Positions 57,919 to 64,000 of a stretch of 64,000 bases of DNA are shown here, piece after piece. The DNA lies in assembly GCF_019320115.1 (NCBI RefSeq), contig NC_089584.1, forward strand, positions 59,392,852 through 59,456,851. Reading direction: 5' to 3'. The DNA comes from Miscanthus floridulus (taxonomy: Eukaryota; Streptophyta; Magnoliopsida; Poales; Poaceae). The notes beneath the pieces are model-generated. The model did not search any database. It worked only from the letters and a program-made list of their open reading frames with translations, and was not told the DNA's origin. The translations under genes were made by a program, and so were the position numbers. The first letter of the stretch is position 1. Each line of letters starts with the position of its first letter.

Positions 57919-60900
57919 TGTGGTAGAAATGCCAAATCTAATGTCTCTTAGAAGTACTTGTCTTCCATTAGACATTAAGTACTCAAGGGAGGACACTAAA
58001 TTACGCAGTTCCGTCGGGCACACCCAACAGGAGAACCCGAACATTCATATTTTTTCATCAGGATCACAAATGAGAGAATAAAGCTTACAATATTTAGTCA
58101 TTTCTTACATCACTTTTTATGCAACATTAGAGTATAATATTTACTGTTTATAACAACGGAATATAATCATGTTATCAGAGTTTCAGCGGAAATAAAATCT
58201 TTTAATGACAAGTCAAACATTAACATGATGATCCATTATATACATCATAACAGGTTATAAGTTTTTCCATTGTAAAACATTTTGGGTGGAAGTTTCAAAT
58301 AAACTCTATGTTCGCAACGTTAAGGGAATCCTCGCTGAGCTCACCAGAAGGTTTCCACACACAAGTGTCAGCTCCACATGTTCATGTCACCTGCAACAGG
58401 GTAGAACAAACCCTGAGTACTCAATTGTACTCCGCAAGACTTATCCGTCAGGAGGAAAGAAAAGACTCAAGGATATGCAAGGCTATCTGATTTGTGGGTT
58501 TATTGCATCTACAGGAAGCATTACTAAGCGTGCGTCCTTATATTCAATTTTATTAGCAGTCAACATTAGTTCATTAACTAATCATTCTATATAAGCACTT
58601 GTGCTACTTTCAAGCAGGTGGTAAGCAATCAGAATTATTTTACTATCTTTATCTTCCAGATCTTACTACGGTGCTAAACTGTAGACAAGTCGTACCGGCT
58701 TGTACCCCAGCTAGGTACCCAAAACACACGCCCCACTTATACCCCAGGCACAAGCAGGACCAACCCACCACTCTCCTGTCAAGGGGTCTAGGTCCCCATC
58801 CAAACTTGGACTCCAAGCCCCCACACCTGAGTCCCCGACTCAGTGTGGTGCTTAGACCTCCACCATCCTCGCCTCCAATCAGTTGGTCCGGAAAGAGCCA
58901 GAACCCATGATAAGCGAGCAGCGGACCTTCCCTGTTCCCATAAACAAGTATGTGCTCAGGATAATAAGTCTGTGACCTACCTAGAACCCAATGCAACGGC
59001 CGGTCCTTAACAGACACAGGCGAAACAAGTACAACCCGAGCCTCGCTCGAATGCCAAACCAAGTCTAGATCCAAAGTACCATTCCGCCTGGTCTCCAATT
59101 ATCATTCATATATATTTTTCCAGGTGATAATAATATAATAGCAATAATAATATATTTCCTATCTCTCGCGAGTGACAGGCAATCACTCGACTTCTACCGG
59201 AGTCCTGTAACATAGCAATCTACACGATACTGTCATGCTTGTAAGACTCATAGGATAAGGATATATATATGCAAGCGATTTTCATTCAACTCCTTAAAAC
59301 TTAATGCACAAACATAATATAAAGTGCAGAAAAGTAGGGGTTATGCACTGGGTAAAATATAACAAAAAGTTAGCATTCCATCTTGGTGACATGATCCCTG
59401 GCACCATCTTTTCAGCTACTCCAGTTGATTCCACGATCCATCATCGTTCCTAAATGATATGCATAAATGCAATGCATGCTTAAGTCAAACAGGCATACAC
59501 AAAGATACTTACAAGCACGAAAGGACAAGCAACACGTCACCGTGGTTAAACTAGGGTATAAAACCTTCTAGATTCAACTCTCATCTTCTCCCAAACGACT
59601 TTCTTGTGACTCAACTATTATCAAACCTTCACAAGTTATTAAAATCACCACTTTGCATTTATACATACAAGCGAGAGCTACCATAACATGCCAAGTACAC
59701 TTCTACTTACTAACAAAGTAAAGCAACATTACTCAGGTAACATATAAGCAAGTAGCATATAAAGCAGTTATTAACATTATTCTAAACATCTAGTATATAT
59801 AAAAGCTTAATCGCATGCAATGTGAAATTAAAATCAATAACGCATATGGCATCATGATACTTATACAATAACATTTTATTAAACACTAGAGCCCTATTAT
59901 GGGTTAAGAGAACACATCAATAGTAAAATTTCATAGCGGAGCCACATTTTCTATTTTATCTTCTTTTAATAATTTAAAAACCACTAAACAAGCATATTAT
60001 GAAATAAATCAATAACTCAGTAATTAAGCATCCACTAAACCTAAAATTTTTACCATAGCACAAACACATCAACACTAGTCTACCATAAAAATTTCACTAC
60101 ATTTGGACTAATACAACATGCTTTATTAAATAAACATAAAGGCTAGATTGCACAAACAACCAAAAACTTTACACTACAACATATGATATAATATGTCTAC
60201 TACATAGAGCTAGTAACAAGGATTCCAAAACATATTCATTTCCTTTTTATGATTTTTCTACTATTTATCATGAATTTTCAAGCATTTAGCCTATTACTGA
60301 AATTAACAAAACACCGAAAAAAGGAAAAAGGGTCCTTGGGCCCGAAGCGGCCCAGCTTGGCCTGGTCCAGCGGGCAAGGCAGCCCAGCCTAGCCGGAAGC
60401 GGCAGGCCCACGCACGGCCTAACTAGGGAGGCACCGGCGCCTTTGCGAAGAGACCCCTGAGCTTTCCTCAAATCAACCCACAGTACTTTAGGCACTATGC
60501 ATCACTATTCATATGAGTCAAAGATTTACATAGGGAACCCTAGAAAACCTTCTATTCCTTTCCCACCTTCTCTCCTTTCTCATGTACACAGAGCAGGAAT
60601 CCGGTGGCAGAGGCCATCGAGGAGACCGGGATGGAGCTCGCCGGCGGCAAGGTGGTGGTGCGGGAGTGGGGGGGGGGGGGGGGGCTAGGGCCCACGCGAA
60701 CATGAGGGAGCGCTCAGCCTCGCTGGGGAGGGCCCACTATAGCCTGGCCACAAGCGCCCACGGCTGCAGCCGGCAGTGGCGGCGCTGTGGGGCGCGACAG
60801 CAGAGGTGGAGCGGCGCGGGGCAACGCAGGGGCCGGGCGACGGGCTGGCGTGGCCATGGTGGGTGATGCGGGGCGTGGAAGAGAGAGTGAGCAGAGGCAA

Positions 60901-62187
60901 GCTAGGAGGGAGGGAGAGCAAGAAGCGGCTCGGCAACCTCTAGAAGACAGAGGGCAGGGGCAACGCGGCATGTGCGGCCACGACGGGAAGGTCGCAAGGA
61001 CATAGCAGTCTGTGGTAGGTGAAATGAACGACTCACGATGGCATGCTAGTATAGAATACGTATAAGTGTGTATTACGTTATTTATTTTTCAATAGAAAAA
61101 CGACAAGGCGATTTAAGCACATGGCCTTGCTCGGGCACACGACCAAGTTTAGCACGGTGTTCGCGCAGCGCAGCGCGATGACAAGATGAGCAAGGTTGCC
61201 CGCGAGCGCCAAAGCATGCGGTGACCGCGCACACCCAGCCAAACGGCCGGAATCGTGCGCTGCACGAATGTTAAAGCGCGCCCAATTTCCAATCCAGCTC
61301 GGTTAAGACTAAACCATCTCGACAATGCTCAAGGAGGTATATACGACTACTAGTAGTAGCAACAAACTCAGACAAAGATGAACTAGAGAGAAAGATAGAG
61401 ATGTGTCAACTTGGGACTGCCAACAGTGCCCGAGGTAAAAAACTAGCTGGCCAACATTCTAGCTATTTAACGACATTTAACTAGTTATCAAAACAAGCAC
61501 TGACCAAACCAACACCTGTATCATCACAAAAGCACTCACTTTGATGCAATCAATAATGCAAAAACACGCAACTAGTGTTTAAATATTTTTGTTAAAAATT
61601 AAATGCTAAAATAGCATTGTCTACTATCCTTCATACTTAGAAACGTTAAGGTTTTCAGTTAGGACTAAGTAACCATTAACTCTTTTGTCGCAATTTTTAA
61701 TAGATCTAAACCTTACTAACCTCAACCAATAAATACTTCATGCCATAGTCCATACCTAATACTACCCCATATTAGCAAAATATATAAGCACCATTTAACT
61801 AATTCGCTCAATATGATTCGCCAAAAATGGTATTTTAAACATAAATTCAAGTGTTTGCCATCTTAACGAAAAGGCTTGTCTTAATTTCTTATTTGATCAT
61901 TGAGCTCCCACAACACTAGTTAAGAACATCTATTTCCCAAAAGTTAATGTTGCATTTCCATCTACTAAACTTGTACTTCAATTTTTATTTAAGTACTAAA
62001 TATAAGTTATGTTTTATTCTTGTTTATAGAAATTGCTTTTCGTGCCAAACGATTAAAACTACTTTTCCTATTTTCTTGTTAAGATTTTCATTAGCACATT
62101 TAAGTAACTAACCCACTATATTTATATTTTTATTTCTCAGGCTATAATCTCAGTGCTTAGTGAGCTCGTAACACCAGAGGTGTTACA
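57919..62187 (-). repeat. Solo LTR (4269 bp), diverged relative of the LTR at 20821-24783
   Basis: It starts TGTGGTAGAAATGCC and ends AGGTGTTACA, with AAAAC on both sides. It shares long blocks with 20821-24783, for example TAATGTCTC, CTTGTCTTCCATTAGACA, GGTTATGCAC and ATCTCTCGCGAGTGACAGG. It is clearly older than that pair. No PBS, polypurine tract or internal region adjoins it. A run of 17 G lies at 60668-60684. Confidence 0.9.
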
Positions 62188-62192
62188 AAAAC
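62188..62192. repeat. 5-bp target-site duplication, right copy (AAAAC)
   Basis: Exact partner of 57914-57918; it follows TGTTACA directly. Confidence 0.85.
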
Positions 62193-62434
62193 ATTTTAAG
62201 TTTTCCTCGTCATGGAGTAGAAAAACTAAGCAAAGGAAAAATCACTTTCTCGTCAAGGAGCTTAACTTCATAGCCAATTCTCAGCAAAATCAAATGAACC
62301 ATGCCACATAAAAAAGGCCGACTTAAAAAAGGCCTAGTTGTAAGACCAGGACTTCTATGATTCCAATAAAGAAAATTCCCTTCCAACACTCACCAAATGC
62401 TGACAGGACTTTGGTTGCAACATATGCCAAGAGT

Positions 62435-62889
62435 GGCTGGCGGCAAGGCTGTTGACTAGAGATAATCTCAGTAAGAGGAGAAAGGTAGAGGACACTACTT
62501 CTTTGTTTTGTAAAGAACAGGAATCAGTGAACCATTTATTCTTTGATTGTGCAGTAGTTCAACAAATGTGGAATATCTTGTCCAGAATGTCTGATGCACA
62601 ACTTGGGGGTTCTTTAGAATCTATTGGAAAGTTTTGGCTAAGTAACAAGCGTAATGGAGTGTTAAACATTTGCACTTCTGCTGTTGTTTGGAGTGTTTGG
62701 AAACTCAGGAATGATATCTGTTTTCAGAGAACACAGTGGAGGAGTATGGCTATACTTCTCTACAGAACGGCGATGCTGTTGCAAAACTGGGTAATACTCT
62801 GCCCGGAGGAGAAGAAGGAAGATTTGCGCCAGAAAGCAATGCTGATCAAGAAGGAGGCCTCCCAGGTGTTATGGCTTCGCTGGATATAG
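62435..62889 (+). pseudogene. LINE RT C-terminal zinc-binding domain
   Basis: The frame reads WLAARLLTRDNLSKRRKVED, CKEQESVNHLFFDC and VVWSVWKLRNDICFQ. The Cys/His arrangement (C-x2-7-H-x4-C type) and the WxxRN block are those of the C-terminal domain of plant L1-like RT. The frame is open to TAG at 62887, so the piece looks younger than the remnant at 56230. Only the C-terminus remains, without catalytic RT. Confidence 0.75.
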
Positions 62890-63222
62890 ATGCTGCTAAC
62901 TGGCAATGGTGGGGAGGTGCATTGAGCTCGAGCCTGACAACAGGTGTGCCCAGTTGAAGATCCTGCGAAGATTGTTGAGACGTCAAGATTATGAATCGGG
63001 GAGTCACGTGATTTTCTGTTAAAGTAGATAATGGCTTAGTTTCTGTCTGCTGGTTTTTCGGTCTTGTTTAGTCTGTAACGGCGCTGTTTTCAGGCGGTTT
63101 TTGGGTTTTCTGAACTGAGATTGGTTTCTAAGTGGTATCACCACTTGCTGGGCTGTAATAAGGTACATTGTCTGTTGACCCTTGGTTAATAGACGGGGGC
63201 TCGGCCCTAAAATTCTAAAAAA
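62435..63222 (+). mobile_element. 5'-truncated L1-type LINE with poly(A) tail
   Basis: Coding similarity begins near 62435 and the 3' end is TAAAATTCTAAAAAAAA near 63222. The coding part ends at 62889. A 3' UTR of about 330 bp follows, containing GGGGGCTCGGCCC before the tail. 5' truncation with a short A tail is typical of target-primed reverse transcription. I could not confirm flanking target duplications. Confidence 0.7.
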
Positions 63223-63317
63223 AACATGCAAGCAATAATAATAAAATAAGAAAACATTACACTAACCATTCACAACGGATATTTAAAACGTTGTTAGCGC
63301 GTGGAACTACTCATAAA

Positions 63318-63443
63318 GGCGCTGTTCGCTTGTCTTACAATCCGTACTTTTCAACTTGTTTTTTCAGCCGGAACAATGTTTTTCTCTCCCAACAAATTAG
63401 TCGGAAGAGTGTTTCGGCTTTTTTCAGCGAAGCGAATCAGGCC
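63318..63443. mobile_element. hAT-like MITE (about 126 bp)
   Basis: The left end GGCGCTGTTCGCTTGTC and reversed right end GGCCTGATTCGCTTCGCTG are imperfect inverted repeats, and the inside carries TTTTTCAGCCGGAACAATG. It resembles the abundant grass hAT MITE starting GGCCCTGTTCGCTT. A clean 8-bp target duplication was not found. Confidence 0.6.
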
Positions 63444-64000
63444 AAAAAGTTGATATTGGTTTTAGAACTGAAAATAATAATTATTTTAAACAACTACAAA
63501 AATATTTATAGGTTCATTTTCATTCTAAAAATATTATTTACGAGGTCTAGAAAGTACTTATAAGGTTAGAAACGTATTTGTATAAGGAAGGACCGAAGGA
63601 TGTAGGAAACTTATTTATTTGGGCTGGCAGGGATCTATGCGCTATGTGCTATAGATTCCAGGGGGCAGCAGGATATTTACGCAAGACTCAGGGAATAGTG
63701 CATTAATTAGGGATAAAGGCAGGGGTTAGAGTGCAAAGTCACGTCCATGGTCCGTACACCGGTGGGCTGTGAGAGCGATCCACCGTGGGCTAGGCGCATG
63801 GTGTGGGTATTTCTAATGTATTCTGGGATTTATTTTCCTATAAGAAAACAACCATATATTGGGTGTGACGTAGGGATGATGAGAGCAAAGGCACGCACAG
63901 CTGGCTGCTAGCTTGCTCTGCTTGCTTGCGTGAGCGAGGTGTCGCGCCGTGCTCATGGTGCGTCTGCACGTGTGTGCGAGGAGGAGGCGCTGGGTGTCCG
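63444..64000. other. Unassigned DNA at the right edge
   Basis: I see no gene or recognisable repeat. The window ends in GC-richer sequence that may be the start of another element or gene. Confidence 0.35.

Noticed and set aside
60497..61005. Gly/Arg-rich frames around the 17-G run
   Set aside because: Located in a solo LTR; frames depend on the homopolymer length and have no domain.
63318..63443. Exact 8-bp target duplication for the hAT-like MITE
   Set aside because: The flanks CTCATAAA and AAAAAGTT do not match, so no duplication is claimed.

Overview
The window is plant nuclear DNA from a grass, most likely an Andropogoneae species (sugarcane, sorghum or Miscanthus relatives). I base this on the transposon families (SIRE-type Copia, very long-LTR Gypsy-like elements, MULE, CACTA, Helitron, Stowaway), the intron-bearing dienelactone hydrolase gene with grass-like protein sequence, and the methylation-type decay of old reading frames. 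The species call is inference. There are no prokaryotic genes, CRISPR arrays or organellar genes. Nearly everything is nested transposable elements around one host gene.

Left block, 1-26977. A SIRE/Maximus-type Copia element on the + strand enters from the left edge: the gag tail, protease, integrase, RT and RNase H lie in 2-3535, an env-like second ORF in 4983-7590, and the 3' LTR in 7964-9554. It sits inside a long LTR of another family (9555-14086 plus 24784-25961). That LTR is split a second time by a minus-strand non-autonomous LTR element (14087-24783) with 3.3 and 4.0 kb LTRs, no visible pol, and one decayed coiled-coil ORF. The split long LTR is itself followed directly by the 3' part of another Copia-type LTR (25962-26977).

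Middle block, 27468-47330. This holds a minus-strand dienelactone hydrolase (DLH) gene with four recognisable exons spread over 18.8 kb: exon 1 at 46636-46806, exon 2 at 33328-33470, a later exon at 29057-29248 and the last exon at 28019-28231. The exon expected between exon 2 and 29248 is not visible; a 5'-truncated Copia element (30286-33252) and MITEs lie there, so the locus is probably a pseudogene. Intron 1 holds an 11.5 kb Helitron (34144-45598) with a dead Rep/helicase gene. The Helitron's 5' region contains an internally deleted MULE (34408-37022) with a perfect 9-bp target-site duplication (TSD).

Right block, 47335-64000. A second Mutator-type element (47335-56060, perfect 9-bp TSD) has been split by a CACTA element (47804-49228, TSD GGC) and by a 5.2 kb solo LTR (49423-54598) of the same family as the split LTR on the left. 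Further right are a LINE remnant, a 4.3 kb solo LTR with a perfect TSD AAAAC (57919-62187), a 5'-truncated LINE with a poly(A) tail, and a hAT-like MITE.

Two patterns stand out beyond the nesting. The long LTR family carries a degenerate tandem array with a period near 181 bp, kept in both copies. In-frame stops in several dead ORFs are mostly TAG, as expected from CAG to TAG change at methylated CHG sites. All boundaries were read by eye; no alignment or database search was run.
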